Position numbers and translations under genes: made by a program. The notes beneath the pieces are model-generated. The model was not told the origin of the DNA. It was given only the letters and a program-made list of their open reading frames with translations, and searched no databases. From UBA2108 sp002713215 (GTDB lineage: Bacteria; Bacteroidota; Bacteroidia; Flavobacteriales_G; Salibacteraceae): a stretch of 27,901 bases of DNA. Where the stretch lies: the NCBI GenBank assembly GCA_937891015.1, contig CALAPY010000098.1, positions 1-27,901 of the forward strand. The letters are read 5' to 3'. Shown in pieces: positions 8,187 to 16,808 of this stretch; the stretch's first letter is position 1, and every line of letters starts with the position of its first letter.

Positions 8187-10207
8187 TATTTCCACAATTT
8201 TATCAAAAGTATTTCAATTACTAACATGAGCAAGGCCAATACAATCATGTACTGCCACAGTTGTTTACCAAAGTTGAGGTCGTTTAGCGTTTTTCCAATT
8301 TTATCGAACGATTGATCATGGACAAATACATGGTCTTTTTCGCTTGCTATTTCGTTGAGTTCTTCCCGGCTATAAAAGTCAATGTTGCTTTCTTGCTGAT
8401 CGTAATTAATGCCTAACGAATACTTGTGTTTGTCCGATTGTAGTAGTCGATAAAGGCCTGCTTGCTTAATTTGATCGTAAAACCAGATTTCACTGACCAA
8501 ACCCCGGTTTCGGACTTCAGGAATAAACCGTGTTTCATTTCCTTCAATTTCTAGTAGTTCATTTTGCTGGAGGTCTGAAGAAATGGTCATGTTTGGTGTG
8601 TTTCCCAGTGTGTGATATAATTCGGTATTGTTCATGTTGTAAATACCCATTTGAAAAAAAGTAACCACAAACAGCGCATGTTTACTAAAGTTGGAAAATG
8701 AGGCATTTTCTGCAATAGAGAATTGATACAATTTCCCTTTCCCGAAGTCTTGCTCCACCAGAAACGGTTTGCTATTGGCCTGACTTATGATTACCTTATA
8801 AGGCAATTTCCCAAGCATAATAGGGTAGTGCTGTTGAATAATGGGCATGGTAAATCCTGAGTTTTGCCCGTCAAAAGCATCTTTAAATAGCGGGTTTTCA
8901 AACTCCAATTCCAAAACGCTGGTCTTATTGGTATCCAAGCCAGCATAAGTTGATGCATTCAGGTCGAGCAAAAAGGAATTGAGCATTTGCGCATCGCCAT
9001 TGTCGGGTGGAAAAATGGCTAATCGACCACCACCTTCTACCCAGTTTTTTAGATCACCCGATAGTGCAGTACTGAGATCAGAAACTCCATTGAGAATGAT
9101 CAACTGTTTTTGGTCGAGGTCGGAAAATGTAAATGAACCCGATGTTCTTTCCTCGTAGGTAAAGCTACTATCACCAACAAACAAAGATTTAAAGCGAGTA
9201 CTGTCCTTTGAATTACTCACAACCAGAACATTACTCTTCTTAGGAATGGAATAGGAAAAATACAATCGATTGTCAAAGGAAATGGGGTAATCGTCAATGG
9301 CAATTTCGCCTTCAATTATTCCACTTTGATCAATGGTATAGGAAAATGATTTTTGAATGGAACCATTGGCTGCCACATCAATATTAATCATTGACTTCTG
9401 AACTCCGTTTATTGATAGTCGAACAGGGTAGGAGATTAAGTTTTCCGAAGATCGGTTGGTAATTTTAAAATGCAGTTGTTCAGGAATCTGGGTTTTTCTT
9501 ACCGGGTTATCAAACCAGCAACTATCTATCGATACATTGCTCCTGCTGTTTCCCTGGAGTGGTATCAGGTGAAACCGAATATTGGTGTCCTCTAAAAAGT
9601 TTAAACCGGTATTGTGTTTTTGAAAGTCGGAAATAAAGAATATCTCATCGGCTTGCGAACCATCTTTAGATTGCATGTCGCGTTGTGAATCATAAACTTC
9701 TTGCAGTGTTTTACTCTGGCTCGATTCCTCTATTTCTGAGAGGTAAGAAAGCGCAGATTCTTTAGACAGCAAGCGCTTGGAATTTGCACTGGTCCGATTG
9801 CTTATTATCCGATAATTAGTAGCCGGTGGGTTGGAGTTTATTATTTGAAAGGCATATTGTTTAGCTGTATTGAACAGTTGCCCATATACACCTATGTTAT
9901 TCATGCTAAATGAATTATCGATAAACAGACTAACGTTTTTATGTTCCTTTTGTTTCTGGGAATTACCTACGGGTATAAAGGGTTGAGCAAATGCCAGCAC
10001 CAGGAAGGAAATAAATAAGATTCTGGAAAAAAGAATGAGCAGGTGCTTAAGCCTTGATTTTGATTTCGTTTCTTCATCGACGTTTCGTAGAAAAGCCAGA
10101 TTGGTAAAATAAACCTTTCTAAATCTTTTGAAATTAAAAAGATGAATGATTATTGGTATTGAAATCGCCAGTAGTGCGAAAAGAAATCCTGGATAAACGA
10201 ATTGCAT
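8186..10207 (-). CDS. BatA-like aerotolerance protein with VWA domain
   Basis: 673 residues. ATG 10207 is chosen over the upstream frame start at 10237 because the family begins directly with this phrase (MQFVYPGFLFALLAISIPII). Residues 1-25 are a membrane helix, then the family signature HLFNFKRFRKVYFTN and a second helix at about 57-77. LFIDNSFSMNN is a DxSxS metal-binding MIDAS motif of a von Willebrand A domain. A large extracytoplasmic region of beta-rich character follows. The last about 22 residues (WQYMIVLALLMLVIEILLIK) form a C-terminal helix. BatA-type proteins are linked to stress tolerance and membrane complexes in Bacteroidota; the exact function is unsettled. The stop overlaps the start of the dihydroorotase-like gene, so the two form an operon. 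Confidence 0.88.
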   Translation of the reverse strand: MQFVYPGFLFALLAISIPIIIHLFNFKRFRKVYFTNLAFLRNVDEETKSKSRLKHLLILFSRILFISFLVLAFAQPFIPVGNSQKQKEHKNVSLFIDNSFSMNNIGVYGQLFNTAKQYAFQIINSNPPATNYRIISNRTSANSKRLLSKESALSYLSEIEESSQSKTLQEVYDSQRDMQSKDGSQADEIFFISDFQKHNTGLNFLEDTNIRFHLIPLQGNSRSNVSIDSCWFDNPVRKTQIPEQLHFKITNRSSENLISYPVRLSINGVQKSMINIDVAANGSIQKSFSYTIDQSGIIEGEIAIDDYPISFDNRLYFSYSIPKKSNVLVVSNSKDSTRFKSLFVGDSSFTYEERTSGSFTFSDLDQKQLIILNGVSDLSTALSGDLKNWVEGGGRLAIFPPDNGDAQMLNSFLLDLNASTYAGLDTNKTSVLELEFENPLFKDAFDGQNSGFTMPIIQQHYPIMLGKLPYKVIISQANSKPFLVEQDFGKGKLYQFSIAENASFSNFSKHALFVVTFFQMGIYNMNNTELYHTLGNTPNMTISSDLQQNELLEIEGNETRFIPEVRNRGLVSEIWFYDQIKQAGLYRLLQSDKHKYSLGINYDQQESNIDFYSREELNEIASEKDHVFVHDQSFDKIGKTLNDLNFGKQLWQYMIVLALLMLVIEILLIKLWK

Positions 10208-10323
10208 ATTCGAAGGCCAAAAGTAGCCAAATCTCAATTTCTCCTTAAGAATATCTGTTCTGAAATGTTATCAACTGTCAACGGACTTTAACGAGGTGTT
10301 GTAACATAAAGCGGAGTATTTCT

Positions 10324-10357
10324 TCATTCCTGCGTAGTGAAGCGGAAACAGGAATGA
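10324..10357. repeat. Palindromic intergenic repeat (TCATTCCTG...CAGGAATGA)
   Basis: A perfect 9-bp inverted repeat (10324-10332 and 10349-10357) with a 16-base loop, in the divergent gap between the BatA-like and SulP genes. The sequence resembles short dispersed palindromes found in many bacterial genomes rather than a terminator, as no gene ends here. Confidence 0.6.
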
Positions 10358-10367
10358 CGTTAAAGGG

Positions 10368-10401
10368 GTGCTGTATATATCCCTGCATTATTCTACAGCA
10401 C
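10368..10401. repeat. Second intergenic inverted repeat (GTGCTGTA...TACAGCAC)
   Basis: A perfect 8-bp inverted repeat at 10368-10375 and 10394-10401 with an 18-base loop, ten bases after the preceding palindrome. It lies about 70 bases before the SulP start and could be an operator or part of a composite dispersed repeat. Apart from these two palindromes nothing else is seen in 10208-10473. Confidence 0.5.
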
Positions 10402-10473
10402 AGTTTAAACTAAATTGCGGTTGGATTTATTTGTAATCACCATCACAGCGTTGGCTCTTTCACATTTCTATTT

Positions 10474-12213
10474 TTGCTGAATAATTTGAAATCTATCAAA
10501 TCCCTAATTCCAATATTTTCCTGGCTGCCTTCTTATAAGAAAGAATGGCTAAAAGGAGATGTTTCTGCTGGTTTAACGGTTGGCGTAATGCTTATTCCAC
10601 AGGGTATGGCATATGCCATGCTGGCTGGGTTACCTCCAATTTATGGGCTCTATTCAGCACTTCTTCCATTAATCACTTATGCCATATTTGGTACTTCCAG
10701 GCAATTGGCAGTTGGGCCGGTGGCGATGGATTCATTGCTTGTGTTGGCAGGCGTGGGAGCATTCGCTACGGTTGGAAGTGAACATTTTATTGAGGTAGCC
10801 ATTCTCCTGGCATTGGTTGAAGGAGTTATTTTGATTCTGTTGGGCGTATTGAAATTGGGTTTTTTGGTCAACTTTTTATCTCATCCGGTAATTAGTGGTT
10901 TTACATCAGCCGCCGCATTAATTATTGGCTTCAACCAGTTGAAACATATCCTGGGAATCAGTCTGCCTTCAAGTAATTATTTGCATACCATCATTGTTTC
11001 AGCATTGGATGGTGTAGGTCAATGGAACTGGATTTCAGTTGGATTGGGAATTGCTGGGATTATACTCATAAAAGGGATAAAAAAAATCAACAGACAAATA
11101 CCTGCTGCTTTGATTGCAGTAGTACTGTCAATTATAACAGTCTTTGTGCTTAACCTGGATCAAAACGGAGTAAAAATTGTTGGAGAAATACCTACCGGGT
11201 TACCGTCATTTCAGGTTCCGCTTTTTGATCTCGATCTAATCCAGGATTTATTGCCCATTGCTCTTACCCTGGCATTGGTAGCCTTTCTTGAAGCGATTTC
11301 AGTTGCAAAGGCAGTACATGCCAAACATCGCGATTATGAAATTGATCCGAACCAGGAACTCAGAGCCATTGGATTGGCAAATGTCGTAGGTTCTTTCTTT
11401 CAGTCGTTTTCTGTAACCGGAGGTTTTTCCCGAACGGCAGTAAATGATCAATCGGGTGCCAGAACCGGGTTGGCATCGATTATTAGTGCCTTGTTAATTG
11501 CATTCACATTGTTGTTTCTTACGCCCTTGTTTTACCATTTGCCCAATGCCATTCTAGCCTCAATTATTGTAGTAGCAGTGTCGGGTTTATTCGATATAAA
11601 AGAACCCATTCGATTGTGGAAAACAGAAAGGCGTGATTTTCTTATGCTGATAGTTACTTTTTTTGCGACACTTACATTTGGTATTGCTAACGGAATTGGT
11701 ATCGGTGTGGCTATGAGCCTGGCATTGGTTACGTTCAAGTCGGCCTATCCGCACATGGCTCGGTTGGGGCAGATAAAAGGAACTCGTTATTATAGAAATG
11801 TGGGGCGTTTTCCTGAAACGGTCGATTTTCCTGATATGCTTATTGTTCGGTTCGATGCGCAGTTGTTTTTTGCCAATGCAGCGCTGTTTCGGGATAATAC
11901 ATTAAAATGGGCAGCCCAAAAGCCAGATTTAAAGGTAATTGTATTTGATTTTCAGACGATTAATAATATAGATAGTAGCTCAATTAGGGTACTTACCAAT
12001 ATGCTTTCTTTTTATAAAGAGCGAGGCATTGAACTCTATTTTGCTGGGGTTAAAGGACCAGTTAGGGATTGCCTAAATGCCGATGGATTTACGAAAAAGG
12101 CAGGCCTGGATTCATTTTTTATGAATGTTGCCGAGGCTAAAGAAAGCTACTATGGCGAATCAACCCCGGACAGCAGGGATTATTTATTTAGAAGTACAGA
12201 AGGAGAAGGCTAA
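10474..12213 (+). CDS. SulP-family anion transporter with STAS domain
   Basis: 579 residues, the normal length for SulP permeases, which carry sulfate, bicarbonate or other anions across the inner membrane. The N-terminus has the family phrases DVSAGLTVGVMLIPQGMAYA, PPIYGLYSAL and VGPVAMDSLL. About 10-14 membrane segments span residues 30-430. The C-terminus (about 445-555) is a STAS domain with NNIDSSSIRVL, the loop that in anti-sigma antagonists holds the phosphorylated Ser. The substrate cannot be told from sequence. The start is uncertain: TTG 10474 is used, but TATTTTTG at 10469-10476 fits the -7 promoter consensus, in which case TTG 10486 would be used on a nearly leaderless message. 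The 3' end overlaps the convergent PKD gene by 4 bases. Confidence 0.92.
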   Translation: MLNNLKSIKSLIPIFSWLPSYKKEWLKGDVSAGLTVGVMLIPQGMAYAMLAGLPPIYGLYSALLPLITYAIFGTSRQLAVGPVAMDSLLVLAGVGAFATVGSEHFIEVAILLALVEGVILILLGVLKLGFLVNFLSHPVISGFTSAAALIIGFNQLKHILGISLPSSNYLHTIIVSALDGVGQWNWISVGLGIAGIILIKGIKKINRQIPAALIAVVLSIITVFVLNLDQNGVKIVGEIPTGLPSFQVPLFDLDLIQDLLPIALTLALVAFLEAISVAKAVHAKHRDYEIDPNQELRAIGLANVVGSFFQSFSVTGGFSRTAVNDQSGARTGLASIISALLIAFTLLFLTPLFYHLPNAILASIIVVAVSGLFDIKEPIRLWKTERRDFLMLIVTFFATLTFGIANGIGIGVAMSLALVTFKSAYPHMARLGQIKGTRYYRNVGRFPETVDFPDMLIVRFDAQLFFANAALFRDNTLKWAAQKPDLKVIVFDFQTINNIDSSSIRVLTNMLSFYKERGIELYFAGVKGPVRDCLNADGFTKKAGLDSFFMNVAEAKESYYGESTPDSRDYLFRSTEGEG

Positions 12214-12653
12214 ATTTCTACACAGGTATAAGTACCTCCTGAAGAATCGCACTCGGCTTTCTGGGTAGTTTTGTAGTCGTCAATCTCCTCCCGGGTTCCA
12301 CAGAAATACTTGCTTTCCGAAAAGGTGGCAGAACCTGATACAACTTTACATGTACAAGTTCCACAAGCTTTGGTTATGGCAATGGTTTTTGTTTCGGACT
12401 TACTATGCTTCTTATTCTTAACCTCTAATGTTACACTGTAGGTGCCAATAGCTGCATAGGTATGTTCGGGATTAACTATTGTTGAAGTTGTGTTATCCCC
12501 AAAATTCCAGAGGTACTCGTCTTCGTTATCAGAACAATTACCGTCAAATTGTACCACCTGATTGCTTATACTAAACGTAAAACAGGCCTCTGGTTTTGGG
12601 GTACAATTAAACAGAAACAAGGAAAGAAAGGCAAAAGCAAGTAGTTTATTCAT
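12210..12653 (-). CDS. PKD-domain lipoprotein with cysteine-rich tail
   Basis: 147 residues from ATG 12653; the longer frame to 12692 adds 13 residues ahead of an evident signal peptide, so it is not used. Residues 1-17 are a signal peptide ending LFLFNC, a loose lipobox, so Cys18 is probably lipidated. Residues about 24-95 are a PKD domain: YLWNFGDNTTST, NPEHTY and GTYSVTLEV match the W-x-FGD...P-x-H-x-Y...G-x-Y pattern. The last 50 residues hold six cysteines (CGTCTC, then FCG, AEC, YTC), likely disulfide bonded outside the cytoplasm. PKD domains mediate protein or glycan contacts on the surface; the partner is unknown. It lies tail to tail with the SulP gene. Confidence 0.8.
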   Translation of the reverse strand: MNKLLAFAFLSLFLFNCTPKPEACFTFSISNQVVQFDGNCSDNEDEYLWNFGDNTTSTIVNPEHTYAAIGTYSVTLEVKNKKHSKSETKTIAITKACGTCTCKVVSGSATFSESKYFCGTREEIDDYKTTQKAECDSSGGTYTCVEI

Positions 12654-12724
12654 AATAAAAGCATTTGGTTCAGGAATCACTAAATTAAACAATAATTAGA
12701 ACCGCACTGGGTCATCAAAAAGGG

Positions 12725-13279
12725 CTAAAAACCTTTATTTAAACCAATGTTAAATCCAAACGCGTGTTTCATGTCGCTGGCAATCAGGCCGAAAATACCT
12801 CTGTATTTTTTTTCCTGTAAAAAGTAATTAATGCTTATACTAATCCCTAAGTTATTGTCTTTGTTAATTAGATGGGCGTATTCTACACCTAACCCAAGAT
12901 TAACTCCACCCCAATTATTGCCAACCTCGGTTGTGTGTTCTCCCAATGCATAACCGATGTGACTAATCAGAATAAGGCTCACCTTTTCCTTCTGGATAAG
13001 TGAGGAATAAACACCGGGAGCAAATAACAGGTAGTTAAGGTTGTCGAGGTTAAAATAGTGGACTTTTAATCCGACAAAAACTGGATCGGAGATTCTTCGT
13101 TGATAATCGATCTGGAATCCGGGACCCCAGGTTGCAGAGGATGAAGAGAAAAGAGTCTCGGCATTTACAATAGTGCCCCCAGACAATTTAATTCTATTCT
13201 TTTCTACCTCTGACTGTCCATAAGCACAGCTACTGATTAGAATAAACAGATTTAGAATAACCAATGATAAAATCCTCAT
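12725..13279 (-). CDS. Small outer-membrane beta-barrel protein, function unknown
   Basis: 184 residues from ATG 13279. Residues 1-21 are a signal peptide ending CAYGQ. The rest alternates short amphipathic strands with aromatic girdles and glycines (FVGLKVHYFNLDN, GGVNLGLGVEYAHL, LGISISINYFLQ) and ends with Phe, as outer-membrane barrels of about eight strands do. No ligand or enzyme motif is visible. It lies upstream of the PKD lipoprotein with a gap of about 70 bases and may share its message. Confidence 0.65.
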   Translation of the reverse strand: MRILSLVILNLFILISSCAYGQSEVEKNRIKLSGGTIVNAETLFSSSSATWGPGFQIDYQRRISDPVFVGLKVHYFNLDNLNYLLFAPGVYSSLIQKEKVSLILISHIGYALGEHTTEVGNNWGGVNLGLGVEYAHLINKDNNLGISISINYFLQEKKYRGIFGLIASDMKHAFGFNIGLNKGF

Positions 13280-13411
13280 TTCACAACATTCGTTTCGGAA
13301 GCAGAAAAATACTTCTTGTCCAATAGGGTATTTGCTTTTTAATAAAATGCCAAAGCTTGTTAGTAAACCAAGGAAATGGAAAATGAGGCTATAATTTAAA
13401 GTTCATTTATT

Positions 13412-13807
13412 TCACCGGTCTTTTAACCGGTACATGAATTTAATCCCACTCCAATCCAGGTTAATGGATGCTACTTTGGTATCAACCAGTCCTGTTTCCA
13501 ATCCATATTTTCTAACGTCGTTTGCGTTAATTTCACTGTATAACGACGAAGTTTTCTTAGGCCAGCTAATCCATAACATCCCATTCTTTTTTAGGCAGGG
13601 TATAGCTCGTTTTAAATGATCTTCCAAGTCGTTGGTTGTAGTTGCGAATAAGTGAATGAAGTCCATAGAAGTGCCATCAACCGTTTCGTCAATTATTACA
13701 AATTCAGGAAAATCGGAAAAAAAGTCCGTATACATTTTGGGTGCGTTCAATACCAGAATTCTTGAATTGCCCTTAATACCCAGTTTCTGATAGAGAGGTC
13801 TTGACAT
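13412..13807 (-). CDS. DUF3052 family protein
   Basis: 131 residues. The start MSRPLYQKLGIKGNSRILVL, then NAPKMY and CLKKNGMLWISWPKKTS, are characteristic of DUF3052, a small cytoplasmic family with a Rossmann-like, methyltransferase-resembling fold but no SAM motif. Function unknown. It is the last gene of the minus-strand run of small proteins that begins at 18465, separated from DUF1801 by about 50 bases. Confidence 0.8.
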   Translation of the reverse strand: MSRPLYQKLGIKGNSRILVLNAPKMYTDFFSDFPEFVIIDETVDGTSMDFIHLFATTTNDLEDHLKRAIPCLKKNGMLWISWPKKTSSLYSEINANDVRKYGLETGLVDTKVASINLDWSGIKFMYRLKDR

Positions 13808-13860
13808 GTATTTAATTTAAGCGGTATAGAAAGTCCGTTTCAGGTTGAGCTCTGTTTTAC

Positions 13861-14223
13861 TCATTTATTGTCTTGCAGTTGGATCCACTTTCTTACAACA
13901 ACTTCCAAATCTCCTTTACGGTTTTCAATTTCCTCCATACCGTCAAACTTTGCAGTTCTTGCTTCTTTTCCATCTCCTTGTAATAATCCGCTGTCATCTC
14001 CAATCAGCGCACCCTTATGAAACATTAAGCTTACGTGTTTTTTTGCTTTAATGAAATAGGAAGCCATATTTCCCTTATACATAAATGTGGGAGCACTCCA
14101 TTTAATGGTTTCCTCCATTCGTTGGTCTGCGTTCAATATAATTTCTCTAACGCGCTGTATTTCTGCATTCAACGGATGAGACAGTTTTTCTAAGTAGTTG
14201 TCAACCTCTGGGTTTCTGTTCAT
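13861..14223 (-). CDS. DUF1801 (YdhG-like) protein
   Basis: 120 residues. The motifs NRNPEVDNYLEKLSHPLNAE, IKWSAPTFMYKGNMASY, HVSLMFHKGALIGD and VVVRKWIQ match DUF1801, a frataxin-like cytoplasmic fold of unknown function common as a stand-alone gene in Bacteroidota. Only three bases separate it from the methyltransferase gene upstream, so the two are probably co-transcribed and translationally coupled. Confidence 0.85.
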   Translation of the reverse strand: MNRNPEVDNYLEKLSHPLNAEIQRVREIILNADQRMEETIKWSAPTFMYKGNMASYFIKAKKHVSLMFHKGALIGDDSGLLQGDGKEARTAKFDGMEEIENRKGDLEVVVRKWIQLQDNK

Positions 14224-14226
14224 AAA

Positions 14227-14997
14227 TTACTTTTTTGTTCCCAATAAATAGAGTACCACTCCAGGTCCTGATTTCACCTTTTCTATTTCCCAATCGTAGG
14301 TTTCATAGCCTTCCAGTTCGTTAACCATATCTTTCATTTCCTGAACTGAATAGGTGCGTAAGGAAGAGACCACGCCATCCCATAAAACGAATAAGGGAAG
14401 TATGGGAATGAGGTAAGTGAAAATAATTCTTCCCCATTTAAACGGACGAATGAAGGGTGTTGTAAATAGTACAGTTATAGGAGAAAACAACATGGCCACA
14501 ATGCTGGGAACACTTCTTTCCTGGCCTTCAAATACGGCAATTGAACTACCGGAATTAATGGCATTCTGCAAAATTAATTTAGCATCTCCAGGTCTAAAAT
14601 GATGCAGGGATAAAAACTGCGTTCTTAACCCCTGCAATTCATTAGGTACATCTCGGGCATCAACCTGATTTTCAACATATTCGAAATTATCCGCCTGCTT
14701 TTTGGTGTACTCAAAAGCTGGAATATTAGGGTAGTAGTCGGTAAGTTTAATCTTTAAGTCTGGAACCTTTTTTCTCAATTCCGAATTCAACCAGATTAAT
14801 CCACCGCCGCCGCCTGAACCCAAATCAATGATTTGGGTTGTACCGCTCTTTTTAAGTCCTTTTTCCAGTACAGGAATAATGGGTTGGTACATTTTGGTTT
14901 TGTTGGATAGAAACTGTAAAAAGTCGGTTCCGTAATTCCTTAAGAAACCGGGAAACCATTGCTGATCTTCAAACTCAAATAAATGTATTCGTCCCAT
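14227..14997 (-). CDS. Class I SAM-dependent methyltransferase-like protein with hydrophobic insert
   Basis: 256 residues from ATG 14997. The SAM-binding motif I is IIDLGSGGGGG (about residues 56-66), followed by an acidic strand end LTDYYPN and a motif with SLHHFRPGDAKLIL, as in class I methyltransferases. Residues about 164-205 are strongly hydrophobic (MLFSPITVLFTTPFI, IFTYLIPILPLFVLW), an insert of one or two membrane-associated helices that ordinary members lack, so the substrate may be a lipid or membrane compound (inference). The C-terminus returns to a soluble strand (VLYLLGT). Confidence 0.75.
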   Translation of the reverse strand: MGRIHLFEFEDQQWFPGFLRNYGTDFLQFLSNKTKMYQPIIPVLEKGLKKSGTTQIIDLGSGGGGGLIWLNSELRKKVPDLKIKLTDYYPNIPAFEYTKKQADNFEYVENQVDARDVPNELQGLRTQFLSLHHFRPGDAKLILQNAINSGSSIAVFEGQERSVPSIVAMLFSPITVLFTTPFIRPFKWGRIIFTYLIPILPLFVLWDGVVSSLRTYSVQEMKDMVNELEGYETYDWEIEKVKSGPGVVLYLLGTKK

Positions 14998-15028
14998 CTC
15001 TTATTTGTGTGAACCTGTTTTGAGGACT

Positions 15029-15532
15029 CTAATTTAGGAACATCTTTAATTGAAGCAATATTCCATCTTCTGATTTATCGTTGTTCTCGATAGTAAAGTC
15101 ACACGGAATCATTTTTTCCTGCACCCGTTGGTTAATTCTTTTTACCTGTTCGTCCGAAACATTAATGTGAATGGATTGATCTCGATTTTTAACCCGATGC
15201 AGGCAGAGCTCTTCATCCGCTTTTACCTCTATGGTTTTTACCAAAAAGTCGTTTTTCAAATTAGTAAGCATACCGTTGAAATAGGGGGTTAATCCGGTAG
15301 ACTCAAATACCACTTTGTCATTATGCGATAACTCGTTTCGGATTCCGTGTTCAATGGTGGTAAATACGTTTCTTAGATAATTGTCATCCTCTATGGAGCG
15401 GTTGTTTACAATTTGCTTGGCCCAATTTTCAACGCGTATGAATTTGATGTCAAAATTTTGATCGATTAAAGAACCAATAAACGACTTACCACTTCCTTTA
15501 GGGCCCAGAAGAATGTATACGGTTTGTTCCAT
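15029..15532 (-). CDS. P-loop NTPase, kinase-like
   Basis: 167 residues. The Walker A motif GPKGSGKS lies at about residues 9-16, right after the first strand YILL. VVFESTGLTPYF at about 90 is the Walker B-like strand, and LHRVKNRDQSIH supplies the arginines of a lid, all as in small-molecule kinases of the AAA_33/shikimate kinase type. No substrate motif is recognised. It sits two bases after the DinB gene's stop, so the two are coupled. In Bacteroidota such single-domain kinases often occur in mixed runs of small genes. Confidence 0.7.
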   Translation of the reverse strand: MEQTVYILLGPKGSGKSFIGSLIDQNFDIKFIRVENWAKQIVNNRSIEDDNYLRNVFTTIEHGIRNELSHNDKVVFESTGLTPYFNGMLTNLKNDFLVKTIEVKADEELCLHRVKNRDQSIHINVSDEQVKRINQRVQEKMIPCDFTIENNDKSEDGILLQLKMFLN

Positions 15533-15534
15533 TG

Positions 15535-16059
15535 TTATTGGTTCAAAACCCTTAAATACTTAATCCAGGGCCCTGCCTCATCTTTGTATTGTTTGGCCAT
15601 AACCCTTGAAATTTGTCCAACGTGCCCTAGGTCGTGTGCTACCCAGGTGGCAATTAACTGGTCAAGTCGTACGGTGCCAAATTCAGGATGGATTCCCGTC
15701 AATGAAAATTCCTTGGGAGTAATGTTAAGTGCTTTTAATTCTTCCAGGTTGGAATGCCTTAATTCACTAAAGTTTTCGAGCATTTCTTCAATGGATTTGT
15801 CCTGGTCTTCCTGCAATTGGGCAAACCGATCAAAGGGCCCAAATAGTTTATCTTCAGAGTCGTTTAGAATGATTTTGATTCGAACCATCCAATCGGTTTT
15901 TTCTCCAAAGATTAAATGCCCTAACACATCGTAAGGGCTCCAGGTATCCTTCCCTTCATTATTTCTAAGCCAGTTGTCGGATAATCCCGATAAATAGGAT
16001 TTCAATACGATTGGCGTTCTTTCCAGAATTTCTATTGAATCACTCAGCTCAAAATTCAT
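15535..16059 (-). CDS. DinB superfamily protein
   Basis: 174 residues. It has the four-helix DinB pattern with the three metal-binding histidines: GHLIFGEKTDW at about 47 and ATWVAHDLGHVGQI near 140, with H-x3-H. DinB/YfiT proteins bind divalent metal and act as thiol-dependent S-transferases or hydrolases in the cytoplasm; the substrate cannot be told here. It starts at ATG 16059 and is followed by the P-loop NTPase gene after two bases. Confidence 0.85.
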   Translation of the reverse strand: MNFELSDSIEILERTPIVLKSYLSGLSDNWLRNNEGKDTWSPYDVLGHLIFGEKTDWMVRIKIILNDSEDKLFGPFDRFAQLQEDQDKSIEEMLENFSELRHSNLEELKALNITPKEFSLTGIHPEFGTVRLDQLIATWVAHDLGHVGQISRVMAKQYKDEAGPWIKYLRVLNQ

Positions 16060-16163
16060 TTCTTATATAGGTATTGCATTCTAAGTTGCCCAAAAATAGG
16101 ATAAGTAAGTCCGAAATTATGCATAGATTTATGTAGGCGGTGGGTCAACTAACCGTCCGAAAC

Positions 16164-16781
16164 CTAAATTACAAATCCAACGAAGCTATAAGCTAGAATA
16201 TTGGCTAATCCATGAGAAATCCACCCGGGAATAATGCTTCCATTTCCAATTTTTTCGTTGAGGTAAGTAGAAACATAAGCGCCTATTGATGGAACGATAA
16301 ATATTACTATCAGGAAAACCATATTGCTGGTGATCATGGAAAATAGTGCGGTATGAATGATTCCAAATATACATGCCTGAAGTAGGTTCCCTTTTTGGTA
16401 ACCCAGTACTGCAATGAGTCGCTTAGCAATAAACCCTCTAAACAGAATTTCTTCTGCCAACGAGGTTTTGAAAACTGCGATTACCAGTAAGATAAAAATG
16501 GAGTCTATTCCAAGCCCCATTTGCCTGAACTTCCCTGTTATACTTGTTGGTTCTAACATAATTTCTTTGTACTCAACGCTGGTTATCGTTAATACTAACA
16601 TAGGCATTGCAAAGAGCAAACAAGCTAGTATGGCCAGGTAATTTGCTTTTTTGGTGGATTTGGATAAACCCATGTAGGCAAAAAAACCTTTAACCGATTT
16701 CTTTCTAATCAGGAATACCAGAAAAGGAATTAGGGTAAATCCTATTATTTGAACAATTGCACTAACGAATTCATTAATCAT
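16164..16781 (-). CDS. CPBP-family intramembrane metalloprotease
   Basis: 205 residues, with hydrophobic helices throughout. The catalytic motifs of the CPBP (Abi/Rce1-like) family are intact: EEILFRG (EExxxR) at about 110, FGIIHTALF with the second-motif histidine at about 139, and GWISHGLANIL with the H-x3-N motif near 190. Such proteins cleave or process peptides and prenylated proteins in the membrane; in bacteria they are often linked to bacteriocin immunity. There is no bacteriocin gene nearby. It starts at ATG 16781 and lies between the GNAT and DinB genes. Confidence 0.9.
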   Translation of the reverse strand: MINEFVSAIVQIIGFTLIPFLVFLIRKKSVKGFFAYMGLSKSTKKANYLAILACLLFAMPMLVLTITSVEYKEIMLEPTSITGKFRQMGLGIDSIFILLVIAVFKTSLAEEILFRGFIAKRLIAVLGYQKGNLLQACIFGIIHTALFSMITSNMVFLIVIFIVPSIGAYVSTYLNEKIGNGSIIPGWISHGLANILAYSFVGFVI

Positions 16782-16808
16782 AAAAGAGACACTATTCCTT
16801 AGTAAAGA

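Noticed and set aside
10218..10225. TACTTTTG (minus strand), a match to the -7 promoter consensus ahead of the BatA-like gene
   Set aside because: It would leave only a few bases before the start codon and no -33 TTTG lies at the right distance.
10324..10401. Transcription terminator
   Set aside because: Both neighbouring genes start here, none ends, and neither hairpin is followed by a T run.
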